Shown here: in pieces, positions 18,415 to 27,725 of the stretch | Layout of the letters: each line of letters opens with the position of its first letter | Numbering within the stretch: the stretch's first letter is position 1 | NCBI RefSeq assembly: GCF_902497995.1 | Contig: NZ_CABVII010000009.1 | Location: 1 to 64,000, forward strand | Direction: 5' to 3' | Source: Pseudomonas fluorescens | Lineage (GTDB): Bacteria; Pseudomonadota; Gammaproteobacteria; Pseudomonadales; Pseudomonadaceae | DNA length: 64,000 nt | Notes under the pieces: model-generated | Told to the model about the DNA's origin: nothing | What the model saw: the letters and a program-made list of their open reading frames with translations, nothing else | Database searches by the model: none | Position numbers and translations under genes: made by a program

Positions 18415-19044
18415 ATGTACTGGACAGAGTTCTTGACCGTTGCCCTGATTCATTTGCTGGCGGTGGCCAGCCCCGGCCCGGACTTTGCCGTGGTGGTGCG
18501 TGAAAGCGTGACCCACGGTCGTCGCGCCGGCACCTGGACGGCGCTGGGCGTCGGCACGGCGATTTTCCTGCACGTCGGTTATTCGTTGCTCGGCATCGGC
18601 CTGATCGTGTCGCAGTCGATCGTGTTGTTCAACGCCTTGAAGTGGGCCGCCGCCGCTTATCTGTTGTATATCGGCTTCAAGGCCCTACGTGCGCAGCCGG
18701 CCAGACCGGTGACGGACGATCTGCACAAGGAAGCAGGCGAGCGTACGGCTCGTGGCGCCTTCACTTCGGGTTTCGTGACTAACGGCCTGAACCCGAAAGC
18801 CACGCTGTTCTTTCTGTCGCTGTTCACCGTGGTGATCAATCCGCACACGCCGCTGGCGGTACAGGCCGGATACGGCGTTTATCTGGCGGTGGCTACCGCC
18901 GTATGGTTCTGCCTGGTGGCGATGCTGTTCAGCCAGCAGCGTGTACGCGCCGGTTTTGCCCGCATGGGCCATTGGTTCGACCGGACCATGGGCGCGGTGC
19001 TGATCGCCATCGGCGTGAAACTGGCGTTTACCGAGATGCATTGA
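18415..19044 (+). CDS. LysE/RhtB-family amino-acid exporter
   Basis: 209-residue inner-membrane protein with six hydrophobic segments and the family N-terminal signature ASPGPDFAVVVRES. Relatives export lysine, threonine, homoserine or related compounds; the substrate is not evident. The start follows AAAAGGAG. It is transcribed away from the hydroxyacid dehydrogenase and followed by a REP pair. Confidence 0.9.
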   Translation: MYWTEFLTVALIHLLAVASPGPDFAVVVRESVTHGRRAGTWTALGVGTAIFLHVGYSLLGIGLIVSQSIVLFNALKWAAAAYLLYIGFKALRAQPARPVTDDLHKEAGERTARGAFTSGFVTNGLNPKATLFFLSLFTVVINPHTPLAVQAGYGVYLAVATAVWFCLVAMLFSQQRVRAGFARMGHWFDRTMGAVLIAIGVKLAFTEMH

Positions 19045-19050
19045 TCCCTT

Positions 19051-19135
19051 GTAGGAGCCGGCTTGCTGGCGATGGCATCACCGCGGTTATTCAGATACAC
19101 CGCGGTGACGCTTTCGCCAGCAAGCCGGCTCCTAC
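19051..19135. repeat. REP inverted pair with inner palindrome
   Basis: Arms of the GTAGGAGCCGGCTTGCTGGC type at both ends. The inner part adds a second dyad (CACCGCGGT / ACCGCGGTG), closing most of the loop. Confidence 0.88.
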
Positions 19136-19291
19136 AGCGGGCTGTGCCTGGGCCGGGTACGCACAAGTGCTGGCGCAACGCTAGCAACTGCTCGGTTCTG
19201 CAAATCATTCCTTTGGCTGATTTGGCTGGCGCCCAAGGGCACTAGAGTGCTTACTTTCAGCCACGACCGTGCAGTCAGAAAAGGGATTCTT

Positions 19292-20974
19292 ATGTTGCAG
19301 ACTCGCGTTATCCCCCCAGCCGAAGGCGCTTACCAGTATCCGCTGTTGATCAAACGGTTGTTGATGTCCGGCGCGCGTTACGAGAAAACCCGCGAGATCA
19401 TTTACCGCGACCAGTTGCGCTACAGCTATCCGACCCTGATCGAACGGGTCGCACGGCTGGCCAACGTACTCACTGCAGCCGGTGTCAAGGCCGGCGATAC
19501 CGTGGCGGTCATGGACTGGGACAGCCATCGATACCTGGAGTGCATGTTTGCCATCCCGATGATCGGTGCGGTGATCCACACCATCAACGTGCGCTTGTCT
19601 GCGGAACAGATCCTCTACACCATGAACCACGCCGAGGACCGCTTCGTGCTGGTCAACAGCGAATTCATCGGGCTGTACAACGCGATTGCCGGGCACCTGA
19701 CCACGGTAGAGAAAACCCTGCTGTTGACCGACCTGCCGGAAAAAACCGCCGATTTGCCGAACCTCATCGGCGAGTACGAGCAGTTGCTGGCGGCCGCGAG
19801 CACGCAGTACGAGTTCCAGGACTTCGATGAAAACTCGGTCGCGACCACCTTCTACACCACCGGCACCACCGGTAATCCCAAAGGCGTGTATTTCACCCAT
19901 CGGCAACTGGTGCTGCACACCATGGGGGTGTCGACGATCATGGGCGCCATCGACAGCGTCCGGCTGCTGGGCACCAACGACGTGTACATGCCGATCACCC
20001 CGATGTTCCATGTGCACGCCTGGGGCCTGCCATATGTGGCGACCATGCTCGGCCTCAAGCAGGTCTATCCCGGTCGCTACGATCCGGAATACCTGGTGGA
20101 ACTGTGGCGCAAAGAGAAGGTCACCTTTTCCCACTGCGTGCCGACCATTCTGCAGATGATCCTCAACGCCAAGGCTGCGCAAGGCACCGACTTCGGTGGC
20201 TGGAAAATCGTCATCGGCGGCAGTGCGCTGAACCGTGCGCTGTACGAGGCGGCCAAGGCCAAGGGCATTCAGCTGACCGCCGCCTACGGCATGTCGGAAA
20301 CCGGGCCGCTGGTGTCGTGCGCGCACCTCAACGATGAGCTGATGGCCGGCACCGAAGACGAACGCACCACGTATCGGATCAAGGCCGGTGTGCCGGGGCC
20401 CCTGGTGGAGGCGGCGATCGTCGACACCGACGGCAACTTCCTGCCCGCCGATGGTGAGACCCAGGGTGAGCTGGTGCTGCGTGCGCCGTGGCTCACCGAG
20501 GGTTATTTCAACGAACCGCAAAAGGGCGCCGAGCTCTGGGCCGGGGGTTGGCTGCACACCGGTGACGTGGCGACCCTGGACAGCATGGGGGTAATCGACA
20601 TTCGCGACCGGATCAAGGACGTGATCAAGACCGGCGGCGAGTGGATTTCCTCACTGGACCTGGAAGACCTGATCAGTCGCCACCCGGCGGTACGCGAAGT
20701 AGCAGTGGTGGGCATTGCCGATCCGCAGTGGGGCGAGCGGCCGTTTGCCTTGCTGGTGATCCGCGAAGGCCAGGTTATCGGGGCCAGGGAACTCAAGGAG
20801 CACCTCAAGCCGTTCGTGGAGCAGGGGCACCTGAGCAAGTGGGCCATCCCGAGCCAGATCGCCCTTGTTACTGAAATTCCCAAGACCAGTGTCGGCAAAC
20901 TCGACAAGAAGCGGATTCGCGTCGACATCACCGAATGGCAAGCCAATAACAGCACCTTCCTCTCGACGCTTTAA
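19292..20974 (+). CDS. Medium/long-chain fatty-acid--CoA ligase (AlkK-like)
   Basis: 560-residue adenylate-forming enzyme that activates a carboxylic acid with ATP and joins it to CoA. The AMP-binding signature TTGTTGNPKG spans residues 189-198. YGMSETGPLVSC and the GEWISSLDLEDLI hinge region are also intact, as is the catalytic Lys in TSVGKLDKKRI. It resembles the medium-chain ligase AlkK of alkane-degrading pseudomonads. The start at 19292 follows AAAAGGGA. It is the first gene of the ligase-DUF1302-DUF1329-LuxR block. Confidence 0.87.
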   Translation: MLQTRVIPPAEGAYQYPLLIKRLLMSGARYEKTREIIYRDQLRYSYPTLIERVARLANVLTAAGVKAGDTVAVMDWDSHRYLECMFAIPMIGAVIHTINVRLSAEQILYTMNHAEDRFVLVNSEFIGLYNAIAGHLTTVEKTLLLTDLPEKTADLPNLIGEYEQLLAAASTQYEFQDFDENSVATTFYTTGTTGNPKGVYFTHRQLVLHTMGVSTIMGAIDSVRLLGTNDVYMPITPMFHVHAWGLPYVATMLGLKQVYPGRYDPEYLVELWRKEKVTFSHCVPTILQMILNAKAAQGTDFGGWKIVIGGSALNRALYEAAKAKGIQLTAAYGMSETGPLVSCAHLNDELMAGTEDERTTYRIKAGVPGPLVEAAIVDTDGNFLPADGETQGELVLRAPWLTEGYFNEPQKGAELWAGGWLHTGDVATLDSMGVIDIRDRIKDVIKTGGEWISSLDLEDLISRHPAVREVAVVGIADPQWGERPFALLVIREGQVIGARELKEHLKPFVEQGHLSKWAIPSQIALVTEIPKTSVGKLDKKRIRVDITEWQANNSTFLSTL

Positions 20975-20980
20975 GCGTCT

Positions 20981-21026
20981 CCTGGCGTGCCCGAAAGGGC
21001 ACGCCAGGCCCACCAAGCAAGCGCTT
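20981..21026 (+). terminator. Paired stem-loops after the acyl-CoA ligase
   Basis: CCTGGCGTGCCC (20981-20992) pairs perfectly with 20997-21008 across a GAAA loop. It is followed by a smaller hairpin, CCAAGC/GCTTGG (21011-21026). There is no T-run, so it may be Rho-linked or a 3'-end stabiliser rather than a standard terminator. Confidence 0.55.
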
Positions 21027-21310
21027 GGCTTGTGAAATGCGGATTTTCAGCCATCCTTGCCGGGCCGACAGGTGTCGGATTGGCAAGGGACTGTTCCAGA
21101 GTGGTTGGCCGCTGCAAATCACACTTTAGAGGGATCAAGCAGTACTACCTGCTGGCTATAGTCCGCTCAAGGATTTTTAAGGACGGAGCAAACGCACAGA
21201 CCGGGGCGATGCAACTTTGGAATGACTTAGGGCCACCTTGGCGCCCAGTCATCCATAGCGTTTTTAAGAGTGCTAATTGCCATAACAATAATGCACATGG
21301 AGTAGCGTCG
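21027..21310 (+). promoter_or_regulatory. Upstream region of the DUF1302 gene
   Basis: The 336 bp between the ligase gene and the DUF1302 gene contain the paired hairpins and then no gene. TATAGT at 21157-21162 is a possible -10 element, but no good -35 sits at the usual distance. An activator-dependent promoter, perhaps using the LuxR protein encoded downstream, would fit but is inference. Confidence 0.35.
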
Positions 21311-23248
21311 ATGACATCAGTAAACCAGTTCTGGCGCAGGGCGAAACTGCCCCTGGCGGTCAGTCTTGCCTCTACGCTCGCCGGGCCAGCATTCGGCGTC
21401 AGTTTCAACGTTGGTGAAATCGAAGGTCAGTTCGACTCATCCCTGTCGATCGGAGCCAGTTGGTCTACCGAGAGTGCCAACAAGAACCTCATCGGCGTCA
21501 ACAACGGTGGTCGCGGCCTGTCCCAGACCTCCGATGATGGTCACTTGAACTTCAAGAGCGGGGAAACGTTCTCGAAGATCTTCAAGGGGATCCATGACCT
21601 TGAACTGAAATATGGCGACACCGGCGTTTTCGTCCGTGGCAAATACTGGTACGACTTCGAACTCAAGGACGAAAGCCGTCCGTTCAAGGACATCAGCGAC
21701 AGCAACCGCAAGGAAGGCGCCAAGTCCGCGGGCGGGCAGATCCTGGATGCCTTCGTCTACCACAACTATGCGATCGCCGATCAGCCGGGCTCAGTGCGGC
21801 TGGGCAAGCAGGTCGTGAGCTGGGGCGAAAGTACCTTTATCGGTGGCGGCATCAACTCGATCAACCCGATCGACGTTTCCGCTTTCCGTCGTCCAGGTGC
21901 CGAGATCAAGGAAGGCCTGATCCCGGTCAACATGTTCTACGTATCCCAGAGCCTCACCGAGAACCTCTCGACCGAAGCCTTCTATCAATTGGAATGGGAC
22001 CAGACCGTTACCGACAACTGCGGCACGTTCTTCTCGCAACCGGACGTGATCTCCGATGGTTGCGACAATAACCTCGCGGTATTGCGTACCCGCAATGGCC
22101 TCAACGGTGCACTGGCGGCTGCGGGACTGCCGGCTGGTTTGCGTAATGCCAGCATCAACACCCTCGCTGCCAGGGGCGTGACCTGGGGCGACCCGGATGA
22201 AGGTGTGATCGTTCGTCGTGGTCCGGATCGCGATGCACGGGACAGCGGCCAGTTCGGCGTGTCCTTCAAATACATGTTCGATCCACTGGACACCGAATTC
22301 GGTGCCTACTTCATGAACTACCACAGCCGTGCGCCGATTTTCAGCGGCCATGGTGCGCCGGCGAGCGCCTACAGTGGAGCAGGCCTGGTGGGCGGGCTGG
22401 TGGGCGCCGGTGTTCCGCTCGGCGTTGCGGCCGGCCTGGCGCCGACCTTGCTGCCGTTGGTGGTGGCGGGCAACTCCAGCTACTACGTCGAATACCCTGA
22501 GGACATTCGCCTGTATGGTCTGAGCTTCTCTACTACGTTGCCCACCGGTACAGCTTGGAGTGGTGAAGTCAGCTACCGGCCGAATGCTCCGGTTCAGCTC
22601 AACACCACCGACATCCTCTTTTCCGGTCTGACGCCACTCAACCCTAATGTTTCCGTGCTTCAAGGACAGCCAGGGCAGGATCAACAAGGCTATCGCCGCA
22701 AGGAAGTGACCCAGCTCCAGACCACCTTGACCCACTTCTTCGACCAGGTGATGGGCGCCGATCGACTGACCCTGGTGGGCGAGGTCGGCTTTACTCACGT
22801 CGGCGGCCTGGAAAGCACGTCCAAGGCGCGTTACGGCCGTGACCCGAGCTACGGTCCTGGTCCGTTGCCAAGTGGCCAGTGCGTGGCATTGAACACTTCC
22901 ACCCTGGCGGGCGGTCCGCAAAACAACGTCAGTCGCTATTGCGAAAACGATGGTTTTACCACCGCAAACTCCTGGGGTTATCGCGGTCGTGCCATCTGGG
23001 AATACAACAGTGTATTCGCCGGGGTGAACCTCAAGCCGAACGTGGCCTGGTCCCATGACGTGGAAGGTTACTCGCCAGGCCCTGGCGGCAACTTCGAGGA
23101 AGGTCGCAAAGCGGTCAGCCTGGGCGTCGATGCCGAGTACCAGAACACCTACACCGCAAGCCTTGCGTACACCAACTTCTTCGACGGCAAGTACACCACC
23201 ACGGATGACCGCGACTTTGTTGCGCTCAGCTTCGGCGTGAACTTCTAA
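21311..23248 (+). CDS. DUF1302 outer-membrane protein
   Basis: 645 residues. A signal peptide (about residues 1-29, ending GPAFG) is followed by a long beta-rich body with many alternating aromatic strands and a terminal Phe (SFGVNF), as expected for an outer-membrane barrel. Members of DUF1302 nearly always sit next to DUF1329 genes and are linked to uptake or handling of hydrophobic compounds in pseudomonads; the ligand is unknown. The ATG at 21311 follows GGAG and starts the signal peptide. Confidence 0.82.
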   Translation: MTSVNQFWRRAKLPLAVSLASTLAGPAFGVSFNVGEIEGQFDSSLSIGASWSTESANKNLIGVNNGGRGLSQTSDDGHLNFKSGETFSKIFKGIHDLELKYGDTGVFVRGKYWYDFELKDESRPFKDISDSNRKEGAKSAGGQILDAFVYHNYAIADQPGSVRLGKQVVSWGESTFIGGGINSINPIDVSAFRRPGAEIKEGLIPVNMFYVSQSLTENLSTEAFYQLEWDQTVTDNCGTFFSQPDVISDGCDNNLAVLRTRNGLNGALAAAGLPAGLRNASINTLAARGVTWGDPDEGVIVRRGPDRDARDSGQFGVSFKYMFDPLDTEFGAYFMNYHSRAPIFSGHGAPASAYSGAGLVGGLVGAGVPLGVAAGLAPTLLPLVVAGNSSYYVEYPEDIRLYGLSFSTTLPTGTAWSGEVSYRPNAPVQLNTTDILFSGLTPLNPNVSVLQGQPGQDQQGYRRKEVTQLQTTLTHFFDQVMGADRLTLVGEVGFTHVGGLESTSKARYGRDPSYGPGPLPSGQCVALNTSTLAGGPQNNVSRYCENDGFTTANSWGYRGRAIWEYNSVFAGVNLKPNVAWSHDVEGYSPGPGGNFEEGRKAVSLGVDAEYQNTYTASLAYTNFFDGKYTTTDDRDFVALSFGVNF

Positions 23249-23276
23249 GCACTGTATTTTCAGGACGAACACCTAT

Positions 23277-24641
23277 ATGAAAATAACAAAGAGTCTGTTC
23301 CACGTCGGTGTCCTGGGGCTTTCGCTGCTGGCGAGCGGCGTGATGGCGGCGGTCCCTGCGGCCGAAGCGGACAAGCTGGGCAAGAGCCTGACCCCGATGG
23401 GCGCCGAGATGGCGGGCAACGCCGACGGTTCGATCCCTGCCTGGAAACCCATGGCGAAAAACGCCGGTAGCGTTGACGGCAAAGGCTTCCTGGCCGACCC
23501 GTTCGCCAGTGAAAAACCGCTGTTCACCATCACGGCGCAGAACGTCGACCAGTACAAGGGCAAGCTTGCCCCGGGCCAGTACGCGATGTTCAAGCGCTAC
23601 CCCGAAACCTTCAAGATGCCGGTCTACCCGTCCCATCGCGGCGCTACCGTGCCGGATGCGGTGTTCGCCTCCATCAAGAAAAACGCCACCAGCACCAAGC
23701 TGGTGTCCGGCGGCAATGGCCTGGAAAACTTCGAGACCGCGATACCGTTCCCGATTCCGAAAACCGGTGTGGAAGTCATCTGGAACCACATCACCCGCTA
23801 TCGCGGTGGCAGCGTGACCCGTCTGGTCACCCAGGCCACGCCGCAGCCTAACGGCTCGTACAGCCTGGTGTACTTCCAGGACCAGTTCGTGTTCCGCGAC
23901 AAGATGAAGGACTACGATCCGGCGAACCCGGGCAATATCCTGTTCTACTTCAAGCAGAAAGTGACCGCGCCGGCACGTCTGGCCGGTGGTGTGCTGCTGG
24001 TGCACGAGACCCTCGACCAGGTCAAGGAGCCACGTTCGGCGTGGGTCTACAACGCCGGTCAGCGTCGTGTGCGCCGTGCGCCGCAAGTGTCCTATGACGG
24101 GCCGGGTACCGCTGCCGATGGCCTGCGTACTTCCGACAACCTGGACATGTACAACGGTGCGCCGGATCGTTACGACTGGAAGCTCGAAGGCAAGAAAGAG
24201 ATGTACATCGCCTCCGACAGCTACAAGCTCGACGATCCGAAGCTGAAGTACGCCGACATCATCAAGGCCGGTCACATCAACCAGGACCTGGCTCGCTACG
24301 AGCTGCGCCGGGTCTGGCATGTGGTGGCTACCCTGAAGGAAGGCCAGCGTCATATCTACGCCAAGCGCGACTTCTACATCGACGAAGACACCTGGCAAGC
24401 CGCGGTGATCGACCATTACGACGGTCGTAATCAACTGTGGCGGGTGGCGGAAGCGCACGCTCAGAACTACTACAACGTCCAGGTGCCCTGGTACACCCTG
24501 GAAACCCTGTATGACCTGCAATCGGGTCGTTACCTGGCGCTGGGCATGAAAAACGAAGAGAAGTCGGCGTATGACTTCGGCTTCACGGCGACCACCAGCG
24601 ACTTCACTCCGGCGGCGTTGCGTCAGGAGGGTGTTCGCTGA
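23277..24641 (+). CDS. DUF1329 periplasmic protein (LolA/LolB-like fold family)
   Basis: 454 residues with a cleavable signal peptide (residues 1-24, ending GVMAA). The DUF1329 family is related to outer-membrane lipoprotein-sorting folds and partners DUF1302 barrels. The C-terminal half has conserved Trp/Tyr phrases such as YDWKLEGKKEMYIASDSYKL and the DEDTWQAAVIDHYDGRN region. It starts 28 nt after the DUF1302 stop, with AGGAC as ribosome-binding site, so the pair is one transcript, ended by a strong terminator. Confidence 0.83.
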   Translation: MKITKSLFHVGVLGLSLLASGVMAAVPAAEADKLGKSLTPMGAEMAGNADGSIPAWKPMAKNAGSVDGKGFLADPFASEKPLFTITAQNVDQYKGKLAPGQYAMFKRYPETFKMPVYPSHRGATVPDAVFASIKKNATSTKLVSGGNGLENFETAIPFPIPKTGVEVIWNHITRYRGGSVTRLVTQATPQPNGSYSLVYFQDQFVFRDKMKDYDPANPGNILFYFKQKVTAPARLAGGVLLVHETLDQVKEPRSAWVYNAGQRRVRRAPQVSYDGPGTAADGLRTSDNLDMYNGAPDRYDWKLEGKKEMYIASDSYKLDDPKLKYADIIKAGHINQDLARYELRRVWHVVATLKEGQRHIYAKRDFYIDEDTWQAAVIDHYDGRNQLWRVAEAHAQNYYNVQVPWYTLETLYDLQSGRYLALGMKNEEKSAYDFGFTATTSDFTPAALRQEGVR

Positions 24642-24670
24642 CCTGCACTGAAACAGAGGCCGCATCCTCG

Positions 24671-24706
24671 AAAAAAACGCCCCGACTGGTTCGGGGCGTT
24701 TTTTTT
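24671..24706 (+). terminator. Intrinsic terminator after the DUF1329 gene
   Basis: Stem CGCCCCGA (24678-24685) and TCGGGGCG (24691-24698), flanked by seven A on the left and eight T on the right. It ends the DUF1302-DUF1329 transcript and separates it from the LuxR gene. Confidence 0.93.
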
Positions 24707-24707
24707 C

Positions 24708-24736
24708 TGTAGGAGCGAAGCTTGCTCGCGATGGCG
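24708..24736. repeat. Single REP element
   Basis: One arm only: TGTAGGAGCGAAGCTTGCTC followed by GCGATGGCG. No inverted partner is present within 100 bp. Confidence 0.75.
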
Positions 24737-24900
24737 TCACCACCGGCGCCACCTGTTTCAGGACACTCCGCATTACGCTGGTCGCAGGGGTGTAGTCTTT
24801 TTGTAGCCATTTGTAGCAATAACCTTCATTCCCTCTTCGTTTACCGCTAGTCTGCGGACATCTGCAACGCCGCCAACAGCCTTTCAAACAAGAGCCGGCC

Positions 24901-27639
24901 ATGACTGATCTGTCCCCACTCCCAGGCCCTGCAAGCGTCACCGTCGCAGCACTGGGCGGGCGCTTTTTTCGGCCGCCGTTGCCTGACGGCCACGTGCTGC
25001 GGCCGCGTTTGTGCGAGCGCCTGAGTGCCGGTCTCGGTGGCAGGCTGTTGCTGGTCAGTGCCCCGGCCGGGTTCGGCAAGAGTTCATTGGCGGTGGAGTT
25101 CTGTCAGGGGTTGCCGGTTCATTGGCAAAGTCTCTGGCTGGGGTTGAGTCCGCGCGACAGCGACCCCGGGCGTTTTCTCGAGCGGTTGCTCGAAGGCCTC
25201 CAGGATTATTTTCCGCAACTGGGCAGACAGTCCCTGGGACTGCTGAAAATGCGCCAGCGGCATCAACCCTTCGCCTTCGAAGAATGGCTGGACGGTTTGC
25301 TCGACGAGTTGGCCGTGCATGTGTCGCCGACGGCGCCGCTGCTACTGGTACTCGATGATTACCATCTGGCCCAGGGCCCGGTGCTCGATCGTTGCCTGCA
25401 GTTTTTCCTCAATCACCTTCCCGACGGCTTGCTGGTGATGGTTACCAGTCGCCAGCGTCCGGACTGGCACCTGGCGCGCCTGCGGCTGTCGCGGCAGCTG
25501 CTCGAGTTGCATGAGCAGGACCTGCGCCTGACCCACGATGAAGCCGTGACCCTGCTCGATCGGCACAGCACCTCCTTGCGCGGCGAAGCGCTGGAGAACC
25601 TGATCCTGCGCAGCGAAGGCTGGGTCGCAGGCCTGCGTTTCTGGCTGCTGGCGGCCTCCGAAGCGGGCACCGCTGGCGCATTACCCCAGTCCCTGCACGG
25701 CGGGGAAGGACTGATCCGCGATTACCTGCTCGAAGAGGTCATCGATTGCCTGCCCGCCGAGGTGCAGGCATTCCTGTACGACACCGCGCCTCAGGAGCGC
25801 TTTTGCAGCGAGCTGTGCGACGCCGTTCGCGAAGCCCACGACAGTGCCGAGATCCTGGGTTTTCTCTCGGCCCATCAGGTGTTCCTGGTACCGCTGGACG
25901 AACAGGGTCACTGGTATCGCTATCACCATCTGTTTTCCGACCTGCTGCGCACGCGGCCTGCCACACAGGCGATGGTGCCGGCGGCGAGCCTGCACCTGCG
26001 CGCCTGTCGCTGGTTCAATGCCCAGGGATTGCTGGATGAGGCGGTGGAGCAGGCGTTGCGGGCCGGGCACCTGGATGTCGCGGCGAACCTGGTGCAAAAC
26101 CTCTCGGAAGAGCAACTGCTGGCGGAACAGAATGTCGGCATGTTGCTGCGCTGGAAAATGGACTTGCCCGACAGCCTGCTGATCAGTACACCACGGCTGA
26201 TCGTGCTGTACAGCTGGGCGTTGGGACTGGCCTGTCAGCTGGACGCCGCCGAGGAGCTGGCCAGTCATTTGAACCGCTTCCTGCCGGCCCCGTCGGCCAC
26301 GGCGCAGAAATCCATGCTGGCGCAATGGCTGGCCTTGAGCGGAATCATCGCTCGCGGCCGCGGCAATCGCGAGCTGACGTTGCTCTACTGCACCGAAGCA
26401 CTGGAGAGTCTTCCCTCCAGGCGTTACGGCCAACGCCTGATGTGCCTCTCGACCTTGTCCAACCTGGCCATTGCCGACGGTGACCTATGGCGTGCACGGG
26501 GCTTGAACCGTGACTCCCTGGAGTTGGCACAGCGGGTCGGCAACCCGTTGTTCGAAGCGCTGGCCCATTACGACCGCGCCCGAGTGTTGCAGGCGCGGGG
26601 AGAGATCCTGCGTTCACTGGAAGAGGTCCACCAAGGGCTGCAACGCCTGCAAGGGTTGTCCCCGCAACGGCTGTTTGCCGTACGCGCTCGCCTGACACTG
26701 TACGAAGGGTTCCTGCTGGCCCTGCACTTGCAACCACACACTGCGCGGCTGCGATTGCAGGCGGGTTTGACCGAGGCGCGGGCCTGTCGCGATATCAGCG
26801 TACTGATCGGCCACTGCGTGATCGCCAGGCTCGAAGGCTGCAGCGGCGAATTCGCCAAAGCCTTTGCCGAGCTCGCCGAAGCCGAACGCCTGATGCATAT
26901 CTGGGACGTGCCGCCGATCTACTACCTGGCGATGATCACCCTGGTCAAATGCGAACTGTGGCTGGCCCAGGGCCGTACCGACCTGGCCGAAGCCTGGCTG
27001 ACGCGGTTGGGCCAGACCTACAACGGCGAGCATCCCGCTGCGCCTCCGGAATTCCATCCACAGCTGGCGCTGCACATCGAATTGCAGCAGGCCTTGCTGG
27101 AAGTGATCCAGGGGCAACCGATGCGGGCTGAAGGGCGCTTGAATGCGTTGCTCGAGAATAGTCAGCAGACAGGCCGGCAGTTGTTCAGCGTGATGGTGTT
27201 GACCCAGAAAACCGAACTGCTCCTGGCGCACAACCGCGAGCCGGAAGCCCGGCAAGCCTTCGCCCAGTCCCTGGAAGCGGCCAGTGGCGGTGTCCTGCAA
27301 CCCTTCGACGGCCTGCTGAGCAAATACCCTGACTGGCTGCGTGAGCAGCTCCAGCATTGTGCGAAAACGACGATTGCACAAAACCTGTCAGAGCGCCTGC
27401 CCGCCGTCGCTGCCCGCACTGCCCCGGAGCCCTTGGCAGCCTGCGAGCAGCTCAGTTCCCGTGAACTGGCAGTCCTGAAGCTCATCGCCCAAGGCTGTTC
27501 GAACCAGGAAATCAGCGATCAGCTGTTCATTTCCCTGCATACGGTGAAAACCCATGCCAGTCATATCAACAGTAAGCTGGGGGTCGAGCGACGCACGCAG
27601 GCTGTGGCACGGGCGAAGGCGTTGGGGGTGTTGGCCTGA
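24901..27639 (+). CDS. MalT-like LuxR-type transcriptional regulator (STAND ATPase)
   Basis: 912-residue large regulator. A Walker A motif (SAPAGFGKSS, residues 53-62) and Walker B (LLLVLDDYHL) form an N-terminal NTPase. A long helical TPR-like middle follows, then a C-terminal LuxR helix-turn-helix (LSSRELAVLKLIAQGCSNQE ... HTVKTHASHINSKL). This architecture matches MalT, which oligomerises on an inducer. It lies directly downstream of, and co-oriented with, the ligase/DUF1302/DUF1329 genes and is the obvious candidate regulator for them. The inducer is unknown, perhaps an acyl compound. Confidence 0.9.
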   Translation: MTDLSPLPGPASVTVAALGGRFFRPPLPDGHVLRPRLCERLSAGLGGRLLLVSAPAGFGKSSLAVEFCQGLPVHWQSLWLGLSPRDSDPGRFLERLLEGLQDYFPQLGRQSLGLLKMRQRHQPFAFEEWLDGLLDELAVHVSPTAPLLLVLDDYHLAQGPVLDRCLQFFLNHLPDGLLVMVTSRQRPDWHLARLRLSRQLLELHEQDLRLTHDEAVTLLDRHSTSLRGEALENLILRSEGWVAGLRFWLLAASEAGTAGALPQSLHGGEGLIRDYLLEEVIDCLPAEVQAFLYDTAPQERFCSELCDAVREAHDSAEILGFLSAHQVFLVPLDEQGHWYRYHHLFSDLLRTRPATQAMVPAASLHLRACRWFNAQGLLDEAVEQALRAGHLDVAANLVQNLSEEQLLAEQNVGMLLRWKMDLPDSLLISTPRLIVLYSWALGLACQLDAAEELASHLNRFLPAPSATAQKSMLAQWLALSGIIARGRGNRELTLLYCTEALESLPSRRYGQRLMCLSTLSNLAIADGDLWRARGLNRDSLELAQRVGNPLFEALAHYDRARVLQARGEILRSLEEVHQGLQRLQGLSPQRLFAVRARLTLYEGFLLALHLQPHTARLRLQAGLTEARACRDISVLIGHCVIARLEGCSGEFAKAFAELAEAERLMHIWDVPPIYYLAMITLVKCELWLAQGRTDLAEAWLTRLGQTYNGEHPAAPPEFHPQLALHIELQQALLEVIQGQPMRAEGRLNALLENSQQTGRQLFSVMVLTQKTELLLAHNREPEARQAFAQSLEAASGGVLQPFDGLLSKYPDWLREQLQHCAKTTIAQNLSERLPAVAARTAPEPLAACEQLSSRELAVLKLIAQGCSNQEISDQLFISLHTVKTHASHINSKLGVERRTQAVARAKALGVLA

Positions 27640-27725
27640 GCTAATTCGACGATACACATCGCTGTAAATGGCTTGATGGCCATTTTATGCAAAAATCTCC
27701 CGTCCCCGTTTACCGAGCAGCCCAG

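Noticed and set aside
21791..23272. 493-residue open frame antisense to the DUF1302 gene
   Set aside because: Composition of an antisense shadow with no ribosome-binding site; the sense strand has a signal peptide and family features.
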